From contig JANEZZ010002197.1 of NCBI GenBank assembly GCA_026122225.1, forward strand, positions 620,001-684,000: a stretch of DNA of 64,000 bases, in the 5' to 3' direction. Position numbers and translations under genes: made by a program. The number at the start of each line of letters is the position of its first letter. Position 1 is the first letter of the stretch. Shown here piece after piece: positions 29,762-41,922 of the stretch. Source of the DNA: Heloderma charlesbogerti. Its lineage: Eukaryota; Chordata; Lepidosauria; Squamata; Helodermatidae. Under the pieces are notes generated by a model, which was not told the DNA's origin, did no database searches, and saw only the letters and a program-made list of their open reading frames with translations.

Positions 29762-32700
29762 CTGGAGGGGGGTAGGCAGGAAGTGGAGAGAGAGAGAGAA
29801 AGAGTGTGTGTGATGTGTGTGTGAAACAGGAAAATTGCAGCAGGTGGCTGGACAGGACATCATGCCAGCCCATAAATAGCACAAACCATAGTTTGCAAAC
29901 CCACTTCAAACCATAGCTTCAGTTTCTCTGGTAACCAGTTCAAACCATGGTTTGCAATTAAGGGCCTTAACCATGGTTTGGGGTGTTGTCTAAATGGATC
30001 TGTGGTGTGAATTGTCCCCAAGGCTCTAAAGCAGGAGTCCTCCAACAGCACCCACAAAACTCTCCCCGCCCGGGTCCCTTAAAAAAATTGTGTTTAAGAA
30101 AACCTTGGAAAATGTTAGGGCAGCCTTCTGTCTCTCCTTTTCTAGCCTTGTTCTTTCTCTCCCTTCTCCCCCTTTGCCTCCCTCCCAGTCTCTAGCCTTG
30201 CTGTTTCTTTCCCCACCCACTCACTTTTGACTAGCCAGGCCCCCACAGCAGCCATTACATGACTAATCATATCCACCATGGGAAGCCATTTTGCAGTTTA
30301 TCCAATTCCCAAATGTGCCCACGGGTCCAAAAAGATTGAGGACCCCTGCTCTAGCTCAGCATTTCCCAACCCAGCATCCTCTAGGTCTGTTTGACTACAA
30401 CTCCCATCAGCCCCCAGCCAGAACCATGCTGCGGGGGGGCGGTTTGGACAATTGCTGGGGCCCTGATCCATTAAAGAAGCTTTCCCCAACCCAGCGTCTT
30501 TTAGATGTGTTGGACTACAGCTCGTCATCGCCAACCAGCACCGCACTGGTTGCGGATGACGGAAGCTGTAGTCCAAGACATCAGAAGGGTGCCAGGGTGG
30601 TGAAGGCTGCTCTACAAGAAGACAGACAGTACTCATATTAAAAAACCTTAGGTGGATGTGGCGGGATGCAAGCTTTCAGGTTTTACAACATTCTGATGAA
30701 GAGCTAAAAAGATGAAAGCAGAAAGCTGCAGCAGCCCTAACGTCTACTCAGCTGCCAGTCAAATTTGACACTAGCCAAGTGGGAGGAAGAGACTTACGAA
30801 TCAAAGTTGTCCCGGAAGCCTTTAGCGAAAGGATTGTGGTCTATCTTCAGTTGGGTGATCTAAGGGAAACAAAGGCCAAAGTGACCGGATGTTGGTTGTG
30901 AAGTTCACCATGAAAGAAGTATCTCTCTCAAAGCACCCTGTGCACTGCCTTACTCCCTCCTTCCCTTAGATCTGATCCAGCGAAAAGCCTCCATCGGCTT
31001 ATCCCCACCTCTGAATACTATGGTGGGATTTGGATACCATGGGATATCCAGCCCAATCTAGTGAGCAAAGACAAATTTCTGCACATTTTGGGCCTGTCGC
31101 ACAGAAATCCACTGCACGGGGTCATGCAGATGGGGGCAACTTGTGCATCCAGTGACCTGGTGATGCATTTATAATCATGTCCCTTACTCCAGAGAAGTCC
31201 CTCCACATCCAAACCATTGCTTGTCTGCATGCACAACATTCTGCCACTTTTCTAGAGGAGGTGAAGATCTCTAAACAAAAGAGGCCTTGTTAACAGAGTG
31301 ATTGTTTATAGATTTACAAATATCATGGCTATTTTTACATTTATAAAGCTATGTGAAACATTTGCCAGCCACATAACCAGCTGCCTAGAGAGGTGGTAGA
31401 ATCAGATCTTTGGTGAGCTTTCACAAATGAAGAGTCAGATCCAAACTTAGTCATACTTAGAGCAGACCCATTGAAATCGACGGGACTTAAGTTAGACACG
31501 ACTAACAAGTCCCATGGACTTCAGTGGGTTTACTCTAGGGTTGACTGGATCCAACCCTATCAGCTGTATGTGTGATAAACACACAGTCGTTACTGTATTG
31601 TTGAGGAGGATACAGACAATTCCCCTCAATGAAGCCCAGACGGAGGGCTGCTAGCACTACCAAATAGAAGGGAATGTGCAGCTGTTCCATCTTTTTCTCC
31701 TTAATGGATTTTCTGTGTTCAGGGAAAAGGTGGAAGAAGCAGCAAGAAAACACAGGAGGGTCAGAAGTAGAAGACGACATCCGGATGTCCCCATAAACGT
31801 CCGTGAATGAGGCTGGGTGATGGTACCATAAAAGTCTAATCTGGAAGCAGCCCTGTTGCAGAACAGTCATGCTTTTGCTGTAGTCCAGGGGCGGGGAACC
31901 TCTTTCAGACTGAGGGCCAATTCCATTTCAGAGAATTTCTCGGGGGCCGCATTCCAGTGGTGGCCAGGGCCAAAACTACCAGCACATTGTGACTTAAAGG
32001 TCTTACTGCCAGTAACTAAGCCTTAGGAGAGGCATTTCAACCTTCTAGAGTCGCAGAAAAGCCACCAAGCCAGCGATAATTGGGGGAAAGGGGGTCCCAA
32101 GGGGGTCCCATGTCCCAAGACATGGTCTGAAGGCACATGAGGCAGCCACCTTGCTAAAGCGAAGCAGGTCTGGGTCTGGTCAGTGCTGGGAGGAGAGACC
32201 ACCTGGGAACCACATGCAGCCACCTTGAGTTCCACAATGGAAGAAAGGTGGGGTATGTATGTATGTATGTATGTATGAATAAATAAATGGGGTGTGGCCA
32301 CCTGGAGGAGCACCGGAAGGCAACAAGATACTTGATGTATCTCAATCAATCTCAATCAATATCTTAATGTACACAATTGGCCCCCTCTCTCTTGGCTTTT
32401 AGAAGAGTTTAAAGACTCATCTTTTCAGTTTCGCCTTTTAAAATGTGCAGTTTAATCTTTTTACCGTTTTTAAAAGATTTTAAATTACTATAAAATGTTT
32501 AATCTTTTCACCATTTTTAAAAGATCTTGCTTTATGGTTTTAAGTTGTTTTACACCGCCTTGATGCCTTTTTAGCAGATAAGACAGTATATAAATGCTAA
32601 TAATAAATTAATGAATGAATGTGACTCTCCCTGTGGTTGTACAAATATCACAGGCATCCATTGCCACCTGAGACAAGCAACACAATTCCCCTTCCTCCAT

Positions 32701-35700
32701 ACATGCAGGAGATGCACTCTCATCTATGCTCAGGGACACTCTCAACTTTTTCAACTGTTTTGCATGTTCCCAGATGGAGCCCTGGTTTGGGGGCTTCCAC
32801 CCACAGGTGCTTATGCACAGCCCCATTCCCAAACCCTGCACAGATCCACTTACTTCTCAGAAGCTCCCACCTCCTCAGCCCTCCATGACCCAAAGGATGA
32901 AAGCTTGCCATTTGAAACACAGCCTGTGCTCCCTTCCCCATGAAAACTCACGTCCGCATTCTGGTAGGCCGTAACGGCAATGAACTGCGTCTCTGGGAAA
33001 GTGAAGGTCTGGGTACAGAGGGAGGGGTGTGCCTCGTCCACCTCGCCCTGCTTGGCCTCGGTGACATGTAGACGGGGTTGATACTTGTGCAAGGACTGCA
33101 ACACGATCATCTGCCGGACAAACGGGACAGGATTCATTTGCACACGATCCGGGGGGGCGGGGGGCTTCTCAGCATATTCCATGACATTCAACCTCCTGGG
33201 TTTTGCGGGGCGATTGCTTAGGGGGCGGGGAGGTAACAAAATGGCTTCGGCCAACCCCAAGAGCCCACCATCATTACCTGCGTGACGTTGTTAGATGCTC
33301 CTTTGTTATTGGTGAGCTTCAGTTTCCCAAAGGAGATCTCTTGCCGCATCCAGTGGGCTCCAGTGTTGGGAGAATCCGGGTGCAAGTACGTCCGATTCCC
33401 TGCCGGGAAGATGGCATTTCTGGTAAGCATCTCAAAGCCTCCCTGCCTCGGTCCAGGGCAAAGCACATAGGAGGCCTAGTGTGGAACCATGTGCATGACT
33501 ACACTCCAAATATTTAAACTGGTTTGAAACCACTTTAGCTGGCTTCCTGCCAAGAACCCTCAAGAATCCTCAGCCAATAGAATGCTGAGAGCTCTTTCTT
33601 CAATCCCCTCATGAAACTACAATTCCCAGGTTTCCTTGGTTGGAAGCCATGATAAATAAGCAGGGCTGAAACTGGTTTTAAAACTTGTAGAAGAGCTACG
33701 CTCATGGATTTGCAAAGGAGGAATTGATGATCTTGTCCAAGACCCTATCTGAAAGAAGATAACCCAGTCTTCCCTAACCTGGCACTCTCCAAATTTGTAG
33801 GACTACAGCTCCCAGATGAAGGCCAGAGGTTGGACATATTGAAGATTAAACTGAAGTTGCGATGTAGAATCTAGAAAAGGATCAGGGGATAAACCCCTCA
33901 AAGGCAGAACGATATGCATGTATTGATTTCAGCAGACGGAGAGAGTGTGAGGAAGAATAACCATTGAAGAGGGCAATGTGAATAATAAAAGATGATTTCT
34001 TGTGTATAATCTGCCATTATTCTGAAACGTTTTAAATTTCTTTTAGTACTGCAAATAGAAATGATTTGAGTAATAATGGGTTGGACCCAGGTTTAGCCAC
34101 ATGAAACTGGGTGGAAGCAAACATCCCTGTCTCCGCCCTCCCCCCGCCCACTGCACAGGAGCCCCTCCAGCCCCCTGAAAATGCTACACAGAAGGTTAGG
34201 GGATGCCGTGGACACTTTCAGTGAGCAGAGCCCTTCTGCCCACAGAAGGCAGATCCTGAAACCAGCCCAATATAATGTATTGAAAATGAATTGCAATGTT
34301 TCCTCTATTTATTTGTACAGCTTAATATATCTATGAATATATTTGAAAGATAGAAAGACTTAACAACAGAGTAACCATAAAATATATTTTAAGCTAAACG
34401 TTTTGGCTTCCGCACAAGTACTGTTGACAGAAGTACTCTGTTGTTAGTCCTTCTATCCCTCTTATACATTTTACCTCTAGACTGATTGCATCCGCAGTGG
34501 ATCCAGACCCTCCCTGTTGCTTTGCTGTTATGCCAGGGTTACACTGACCTCTATGAATATATTTGAAAATGTATAGCCTCCCCTTCAGAACAAATACTTC
34601 CAGGGCAGTTAACATTATAAACCATTCAAACAATTAAACAAGGCTCAAAAATAAATTAAGGAACAGCCGAGTTAATAATAGATCGCAGCAAATTAAAGCA
34701 AAGTTTATTGATTATTTATTTATTTGAAGGATGTTTGCATGTTCGAAAAGGATAAAAAGATCTTTGGTTGGCACCTTCTTCTCTGCCAACAGTCAAGCTC
34801 CCCCCTACCCCACCTTCTACCTTTCATGCCTTTGCCAGCTTTGTCTTGCCTGCAAAACTGCCCATATTACAGAATTTTGCTTCTTTTGCTGGCAGGATGA
34901 TGGTAACCAGCAAGTTACCTATACTATAGAAAAGATTTGCACCAATGTGCTTTAAACGTGAAATAATGCATCTATGCCACTGGATGGAGCCAAAGCTCCT
35001 GAGAAGAGAAGAACATTTGGGGAAAGCAGCAGCGAATGGACAGTGGGGGGAAAAAGGTAATTTCTTTCCCAGACCTTTTCAATTAGATTCAGAGAAACTT
35101 AAAGTTAAATTGGTGTGATGATTTTATTAATGAGCTCCCTGCTGATGTTGTAAACTGCCTTGAGTACATAAGGATGGAGGACTATAAATATTTATATATA
35201 AATATATATATATAACCCTGTCTCTCACCCTAGCCTACCTCACAGGGTTGTTGTGAGAATTAAATGGAGAGGAGAGAACGATGTAAGCCCCCTTGGGTCC
35301 TTTGCAAGAGGAAAAAAGGTGGGATATAAATAAATAAATGAATGAATGAATGAATAGTTCCTCATTAAATTTGTTTAAGGTCTACTGGATACTTGCACCT
35401 CCCACCATAAGGGGAGATGTAACTTGGGGGCAAACTGATTGGGTGCGGGGAGGAAATCTCAAATAATCCAGCTATGTCAGAACGATGTCCCAGAATCAAA
35501 CTTCTCAACATTTTCTCACCATTAGGAATGGTCAAATATGGCCAACCATGACATTTTTGGAGAAAAGCCCTGACATTCCATTAAATTCCATTTCAATTTC
35601 CTGGCAACAACAACAGCATCAGCATCTCTCTGAGAAGAACTGTTTTGGCAGGAGTAGTCCTGACCCAGACGTTACCTGCTCTGCTCCCAGATTTAGGGGG

Positions 35701-38700
35701 TGGGAAGTGCTCCCAGGAAGACATGGCTTTTCGGCACATTGCTGAGGCCAAATTGAACAGAACCCAAGCAGACATCAGTGGGGCCATCTGAAGGCATTTT
35801 GCCCACCCCAAGTCAAGGTGCATAGCAGCCAAAGCCAACCACGTTATTTCGGCGTTTGAGACAGAAAATCCCACAAACACCTCTCTCTAAAATACTAAGT
35901 AAATCACTAGCAATTTGCTGCCCTATTCTGTCCAATGTGTCCACCTCAAACCCTTATGGTAGAGCCGGCCAAGAGTGAGGAGGGTGAGAGAGTCTGTCCC
36001 TTTCTCCTTGTGTCGAAACACTACATCTGAAAGCTCAGCTCAGCAGAGACAGTGAAGAACTTTACTGAAACATGCTTCTAAGCCACCCGGTCCTATGTGA
36101 AGCACTTTGAGACGTTTTTGTTGAAAAGCAGTAGATATTCCAAATCAGTGCATGCATACATAATCAGCAGGATGGTTATTTATTCATTTAAGATATTTCT
36201 TGGCCGCCTTTCAGGGCAGAAGCCCTCCCAAGGTGGCTTACAGCAATAAAAATGCATAGAAACAGTTAAAATATTAAACGTGATTTAAAAAAAACAATAA
36301 AAACAACAACAAAAGCCAACAAATAAAACCAGCAACCATATTTACAGCATTAATAGCAACAGTAGCATGCTCTGGCACAAGAATAAAATATCAGTAACTG
36401 TTGCTGCTTGTTTTACTGTTTGCTGAAGCTGGTGTGTTTTGTGGTTTTTTATATTGACTTATGATTTTATTATAGCTCTGTTGTGTGAACTGCCTTGAGG
36501 AGTCTGTATAGCTCTTAAAGTTGGCACAGAAATATATATATATTTTTTAAAAAATACAGAAATCAATAAGGGAGCAATCCTATGTGGATCGACTGCTACC
36601 TCCAACCCCAGGGGCGACTGCCTATCCAGTGCAGGTCAGGAGGAGAGGTGAGGAGCGGATCTCCTCCTCGCTCCCTCCACCCTGCTTTCGCAGCTAGACA
36701 GCCGATTTCAGCTGTCTAGCCGCAGGACCTCAGGGCGCAGGAAGCAGCAGCCGGATGACACATAGGATATGTTGTACAGGCATTTCCGACCTCCCTGCCC
36801 CCAGAAACGCCCTGTTTTCACGGTGATCTTACGAGCGCAGAGCTGATCCACGCCGCCTACGAGGCAGTGCAGGAGGGAGTGGGGGCCTGTTCTCCTGGAA
36901 TCGACCTCAGATCACAGGCTCCGGGGTCGGTCCCTGGGAACCGATCTATCCTATGGCCATCTAGCTGGTGACTAGCAGCCATAGGATTGCACCCTAATAA
37001 GATTCACAATTGAATTTGGAGTCAGGGCTCACCAGAGCTCAGCCCTGGGACATGTGAAGTAGTTCTAAATGCCTCGGAGCACGTGTCGGGTATGCTTCCT
37101 TCACCACATCATCATGGTATTGACATAGTGCTTTCTCTACGTGCTTAAAGCATTTCTCACACATACTCTCTGTTCATTAGAACAATCATGTACGGCAGGA
37201 TACAGGTAGCGGCATGCAGAATGGGAGCTAGGAAGCCCTCAGTTTAAATCTCACACAAACCATGAACTTGGGTAGACTTAGTTAAGTTACCATGCTCTCT
37301 TAGCCTCTGCCCTGCATCCTCTTGCTCTATTTATTTATTACACTGATATTCTGCCTTTCTTCCACCGGCTCAAAGCAGCACACATTATTTTTCCCTGCCC
37401 AGATTATATCCTCACAACAGTCCTGTGAGGTAGGACTGGCCCAAGGTTACCCAGTGCGCTTCATGTCTGGGTAGTGATTTGATCCTGGATCTTCCCAGTT
37501 GAGCCACGTGGATCATGGAGTTAATATATCTGAGGTGATTTGCTCTAATTACCCTCAGCTTCATGAAGATACCAGTTGGAGGGCTGAGGGCCAAACTAGA
37601 CATGATGTTATTCATGTTGTATGGCTTTGTGTGTGTTTTTAAACAAATACCCGGTGTGCGTGTGTGTGTGTGTGTGTGTGGGGGGAACGTGATTCCAACT
37701 GGGACCATGATAGTCGAAAAAAGCTTAATCCCCCTCCCAACATGGTTCCAAACCAGCTTAATTCACACCCACCCACACACACCGGCTATTTCTGTGTTTT
37801 TTAAATCACCATGCAAGACTCAACAATGTGAGTAGCATCGTGTTTAGTTTGGGCCTGAGGCCTCCACACATTTGAAACAATGGACAACACTTCTAGGCCA
37901 GATCTACACCCCGTGTCATATCATTAGGGTCTCATCATGGTAACACTATATCCCTCTTGTGCAGTTATACCTTGTGGGACACACAGTGACGGTCGTTGCA
38001 GTATTTTGGATAATGTGGAATAAAAAGCAGGAAATAACACTACGATGGCGGTATACAGAATGTGTAATGTGCCTCAGCAGTTATCAGTGCACTTCAATAC
38101 CACTATAAGACAGTAGTGTAGGTCTAGCCCAAGGCTCTGTTAAAGAAGCTGACCATTATTTATATCAGGGGTGCAGAACCTCTTTCTGCCCAAGGGCCAA
38201 ATGCCATTTCAGGGAAGCTTTCGGGGGCCGCATTCCAATAGTGGGTGGGGTGAAAGGCAAAAAGGGGTGGCCCCCCAAACACCCACATATTTTAGCTTAA
38301 AGCTTTTACTGCCAGGAACTAAGCCTTAGGAGAGGCACACCAACCTTTCAGAATGGGGAGAAAACTGTGCAGAAGCCAGGAAACCACCGAACCATTGATG
38401 GTTGGGGGGAGAGGGGGTGGGGCCAGGGGAAGGTGCATGGCCATTTAGGGAATCCTGGAGGGCTGGACTGGGACCCCAGCAGGATGGATTTGGCCCTAGG
38501 GCTGAACCCCCCTGGTTTATATGAAGCTCCTATGGTAGGCCAAGTCTCCACGTCAGTCCCAGTTCAGTCATGCTGGCAGCTATTTTGTCCCATGTGTGGA
38601 AGAGAAGGAAGCAGATCGCAGTTGCTAAGCAATGGGGTGGTGGGGAAGGAGCTGGACATGGCAAAGGTTAACACAGGGCGGGACAGAGACAGGGTCTATA

Positions 38701-38886
38701 GGAAGAGGGAGAACAGATTTCTTCAACATACCTGGCATATTTCCCTCTGCCTTGCCGCACTGAACCCATTTCCCGCCTTGGTACCGCCAGTGGTGCTGAT
38801 CCACTAACACGATGTCCACGCAGATGTTGTAATGAGCCACAGGGTCCAGCCCAGAGATGTTGAAGCTCAGAAAAGGGAACATCCTC
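29095..38886 (-). CDS. TBX21: TBX21 (T-bet), exons 2 to 6
   Basis: Five exons on the - strand join in frame: 38886-38732, 33399-33278, 33110-32952, 30859-30798 and 29761-29095 (stop TGA at 29097-29095). They encode about 387 residues; human T-bet is 535. The T-box from its second exon onward is complete: [104 protein letters not shown] and NPFAKGF. The T-bet-specific C-terminus keeps SWFRPMR and RRRVSPY. Family knowledge: this is the DNA-binding master regulator of Th1, NK and other type 1 lymphocytes. Exon 1 (N-terminus and LWSKFNQHQTEM part of the T-box) is not in the window. The gene is convergent with OSBPL7, as in mammals. Confidence 0.95.
30032..30348. mobile_element. hAT-like MITE, short relative of 3754-4447
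   Basis: It starts CAGGAGTCCTCCAAC and ends GATTGAGGACCCCTG, with the same flanking logic (ctctaaag left, ctctagct right, 6 of 8 matching). It has one pyrimidine block instead of two. Confidence 0.7.
30355..30608. mobile_element. two adjacent palindromic MITEs (gggagttgtagtcca family)
   Basis: A partial copy at 30355-30470 (ttgactacaactcccatcag) is followed by a fuller one at 30479-30606 (ttggactacagctcgtcat and gaagctgtagtccaag). They abut the hAT-like MITE at 30032-30348. Confidence 0.6.
30798..30859 (-). CDS. TBX21: TBX21 exon 5 (end of T-box)
   Basis: The exon is 62 bases, with acceptor tcccttag and donor GATTC/gtaagt. It encodes [20 protein letters not shown] plus two bases of a split Ser codon completed by exon 6. 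These are the terminal 3-10/alpha helices of the T-box, which insert into the minor groove. Confidence 0.94.
31886..32320. mobile_element. hAT-like MITE with a 5S-derived SINE inserted
   Basis: It starts CAGGGGCGGGGAACC and carries gggggccgcattccagtgg. The MITE sequence breaks near 32110 and resumes near 32288 (ggggtgtggccacctggagg). The inserted piece is described separately. Confidence 0.55.
32112..32287 (+). repeat. 5S-derived SINE, second subfamily
   Basis: It has a 5S-like core (gctaaagcgaagcagg, gagagaccacctgggaac) with a different tail (ccttgagttccacaatggaa) and a (GTAT)n end at 32252-32276. It is a different tail type from the tandem units at 9901-10395. Confidence 0.65.
32385..32615 (+). 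mobile_element. L2-like LINE 3' fragment
   Basis: It includes aaagactcatcttttcagtt (end of an ORF2, KTHLFS-like), a T-rich 3' UTR with ttgttttacaccgccttgat, and a tail of taataataaattaatgaatg. Confidence 0.55.
32952..33110 (-). CDS. TBX21: TBX21 exon 4 (T-box)
   Basis: The exon is 159 bases, 53 codons, phase 0 at both ends, with acceptor ttgtccggcag and donor GCGGAC/gtgagt. It encodes [20 protein letters not shown], a variable acidic loop, then [18 protein letters not shown]. This holds the DNA-contacting C-terminal half of the T-box fold. Confidence 0.95.
33278..33399 (-). CDS. TBX21: TBX21 exon 3 (T-box)
   Basis: The exon is 122 bases, with acceptor cttcccggcag and donor CACGCAG/gtaatg. 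It encodes [18 protein letters not shown], then [19 protein letters not shown] and VTQ. It matches T-bet and eomesodermin most closely of the T-box family. The GASNNVTQ end is typical of this TBR1 subfamily. Confidence 0.95.
34078..34275. mobile_element. one-armed foldback relative
   Basis: It contains ccagccccctgaaaatgcta and cagaaggttaggggatgccg, matching one arm of 26455-26845. It lies in TBX21 intron 2. Confidence 0.45.
35212..35356 (+). repeat. tRNA-related SINE, 3' half only
   Basis: It starts within the cctacctcacagggttgttg block and runs to a gatataaataaataaatgaa tail. The 5' tRNA part is missing. Confidence 0.65.
36177..36365 (-). mobile_element. LINE 3' UTR fragment
   Basis: It shares ttcttggccgcctttcaggg and the A-rich continuation with 16050-16260. 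Confidence 0.5.
36570..36994. mobile_element. Harbinger-like MITE, long GC-rich form
   Basis: The termini GGGAGCAATCCTATG and CATAGGATTGCACCC are inverted repeats, flanked on both sides by an exact TAA duplication (36567-36569 and 36995-36997). The interior is GC-rich and non-coding, unlike the short palindromic members of the family. Confidence 0.75.
37331..37505 (-). repeat. tRNA-related SINE, partial
   Basis: A - strand copy with a cctcacaggactgttgtgag-type block and an AT-rich tail at 37331. The tRNA end is eroded. Confidence 0.6.
38166..38514. mobile_element. hAT-like MITE (CAGGGGTGCAGAACC family), complete with target duplication
   Basis: It starts CAGGGGTGCAGAACC and ends GGGCTGAACCCCCCTG. 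It is flanked by atttatat (38158-38165) and gtttatat (38515-38522), 7 of 8 matching. This is the reference copy for the family in this window. It lies just past TBX21 exon 2 in transcription order. Confidence 0.8.
38732..38886 (-). CDS. TBX21: TBX21 exon 2 (T-box)
   Basis: The exon is 155 bases. On the - strand the acceptor is cccaactag and the donor ATGCCAG/gtatgt. It encodes [19 protein letters not shown], then [20 protein letters not shown] and [10 protein letters not shown]. The entry phase needs two bases from exon 1 (the Arg of KQGRR in other T-bets). These are core T-box strands. Confidence 0.95.
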
Positions 38887-41560
38887 CTAGTTGGGAGCAG
38901 AGACCAAGGGATCAGGGAGGGAGAAACACAAAGGAGACCATCACGTCAGACATTTGCCTCAGACGCAGCGCATTCCCCACTCGCGAGTCATGCCTGTACT
39001 CAGAACGGACATTGCTTTTAAGGAAATATAATCACAACACTTCAGCATTTCAGCTTCTTTGGACAGCTCAGTTAATGAATTTAGTTTTGGTGCATCTAAG
39101 CGGAGGAGTCTCAAGGAAAATTACAGCAGGAGTTTAGGAAAGAGGAAATCAACGTATCACCTCCCCACAAGTGTTATTCACAGGTAGAAAGGGACTATGG
39201 GGCAGCACCTCTGACCACATCCCTGGTGACACATGGCTAATACACCCAGCCCCGAACCTACCCTCTATGCAAGGATGTTTGTGGCGAGGAAGCATAAAGG
39301 TGTTCCCCGAACCGCAGTTACTCAGGGTAACCTCACGTCATGCACATTCACGCTAACTTCCCAGCCCATTCCATGCACCTAATGAAGCTGTTTCTTGCCT
39401 AGAAGAGCTTGAACCACCGTAAACCAGTTAGAAGTGGGACGTGAAACAAAATGTTGCTGCATGGAGTGCTCCTGTTCAGAGTAAGGATGTCCGAGGATTT
39501 CACAAATCACGCAAACAAGTCCCAATCTCAACCCCGAATGCGAACGGGAGTGCCTGTTTCTGAGAAATGTTCGCAAATCCCCAAATCTGTGACCACATTA
39601 GGAGAAATGCAGATTGGTTTCTGTACACAGGATCCAGTCGGCTTCTGTACATGGAATGGGGGCTCCATCGAGGTCCTTTGCATGCAGCAGCCAAATGTCT
39701 TGGGCTGCCCCTACAGAAGTTAGTCAAGCCCAGCACCCTTTCTCCCAATTTTGGCTAGCCACGTTCTTCTGGGAAACTCACAAAGCAGCATCTGGTAATC
39801 ACACGTATCCTGCTACTGAATATGAAGATTTTATGTTTAGCTCAGCCATGCATATCCCTATCTATCCTCCATTCATTTGAAAATTCCCTTTTTCAAAAGC
39901 CATCGAACCTACTGACCATCACATCAGCTTGCAGCAATGAATTCCAACCCATATATTAATGCTGCTATGCGTGCAGAAATTTTTCCTTTTCATGCCCTGA
40001 ACCTACAACCACCCAGTTTGATTGCATGAATTCTAGTATTTTGAATGAGAAGAATACGTTGCAGCACTTACAGTTGTATAATCTCCCCCTTCCAGTTATT
40101 TATTATTTAACTTACATGAGTTGAGTGTCAGACCATGCCGGGGCAGAGAGACCCCGATTCAAATCCTCACTCAGCCATGAGGTTCATGGGGGACCTTGGG
40201 CCAGGTTCTCTTGTTCAGCCTCACCTACCTCACAAGGTTGTTGTCAGGATAAAATGTGGGAGGGCAGAAGAACATTGTATGTTGCCCTGAACTCCTTGGA
40301 GGAAGGGAAGATCAAAACGTAATGAATAAAAATACATTCTTGTTTGTGTCCTATCCGTCCTCTGGAGAGCTGCAAGGGGGGGGGGGACGACAACAACGAC
40401 ATGATGATCATCTCATTCTCTTCGCACAACAGCCCTGTGAGGTAGGTTAGGCTGAAAGATAGCTTGCTCGGGGACACGTAGAGGTCTTTTCATGGCAAGA
40501 GTAAGGATCTGAACCCAGGATACCTCAGGATATGTTTGATATTCCTATCCACACTATCCCAATGTAGACTTGTCTCTTTCCCCTTAAATTATTTTGTGTG
40601 TGCGTGTACTACAGGAGCCTTTGTGGCTCAAAGCTTAAGTAGAGGAGAGAAGCCCTGGTTCTTCCTCCACTGACAACGCCCGCAGGACGGGCCTTTCCCT
40701 TCCACACTAAATCGGTCTGTTCCAAAGAGAGGAAGAAGATGCTGCACCAAGCATCTTCCATGCTGCACCAAGAAGGCGATAAGGTCCCCACCTCTCCCCT
40801 CAGGGAGGGAAGGGGGGATGTGCTGTCCGTTCTCCAGCTGGCTTCATCAATTGCCACATCCAGCCCTAGTAGTTCAGTTCTATATGATCTACTTTCCCGT
40901 GGTCAATATATTTCCAGGCCATTCCCCACCTGTCCACCCCATCCCAGCAGGGCCACTCGAAGAGAATGACACACGCTCCATCTTTTCCTTCTTCAAGATC
41001 TGCTCAACTGACCGTGACAGGTGTGGAAGCAGCTCTTTTTCTTTCTTACCCTCACTGACCTTAACCAAATTCTCTGCCTCACCACTTCCCTTTTCCTCCC
41101 CTCCCCTCCCTCCCTCCCTCCCTGCCACATTTCCAGTTCAGAAATAAGACACCACTTCTATTTTCAGAGAAAGCGAGAAGGGGAGAGAGAAACAGAGAAA
41201 GGCTCAGACCGATGGACAAGAAGCGGATGGCTTGAGCAGCTTATTCCCAGGGCGAGACTAAGACTTTTTGATAGCTGAGGTGGAAAATCCAAATAGTAAT
41301 TCTCCCCTCCCTGCTCCCATGAACACATACACACAGGCACACATAGCCAGGCACATTCATTTCTATGGGGCTCAATCCACAAAAGTGATTCCCAGGCAAG
41401 ATTAATTGAAATGACCAGGAGCTCTTGCATTTGCTGTTTCCATTCATTGCAATGGGGCTTGTGCAAACTACTCAGTGGATTGGGTCCTGGCAAGTGCTAG
41501 ATTTATCCATCTCCTACCCTTCCAGGGAGGACTAAATTCTGTTCCTTGAGGCAGATATTG
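38887..41560 (-). other. TBX21 intron 1, proximal part
   Basis: There are no coding exons. Two tRNA-related SINE copies occur here: a full + strand one at 40120-40332 and a - strand partial one at 40400-40530. The rest is unrecognised. No N-terminal T-bet coding sequence is visible. Confidence 0.5.
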
Positions 41561-41561
41561 A

Positions 41562-41922
41562 CATGGTTCACACGTAACAGGAAGCCACCATGGGTGAATT
41601 TCCCCACAGGGAATTCTTGTCACGGCAGTGGCCACCATTTTGATTATTTGAACCGTGGCAGGGGCGCGCCATAGCTTGTCATTATGTGCAAACCCAGCAA
41701 GGGTGAGTTGTTGGGGTGGTTGACAAACAACCCACGGGCTGTTTTAGGGTTGCGAGCGGCTTGTCAACCACCCCAACAACGCACCCTGACCAGGTTCACG
41801 CTTAATAATGAGCTATGGCACAACCCCACTGCAGCTTGAATATTCAAAATGGCCACTACTGCAACCAGAAGTCCCGCAGGGAAATTCACCCAGGGTGGCA
41901 TCTCGTTACATGTGAACCAGGC
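41562..41922. mobile_element. long foldback element with hairpin of about 160-base arms
   Basis: The left end (tggttcacacgtaac) and right end (gttacatgtgaaccagg) pair, and complementarity continues inward over most of the 360 bases. The innermost part, gttgttggggtggttgacaa against ttgtcaaccaccccaacaac, is a perfect 20-base match. Relatives with similar ends are at 51688-51988 and 53762-53968. Confidence 0.75.
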
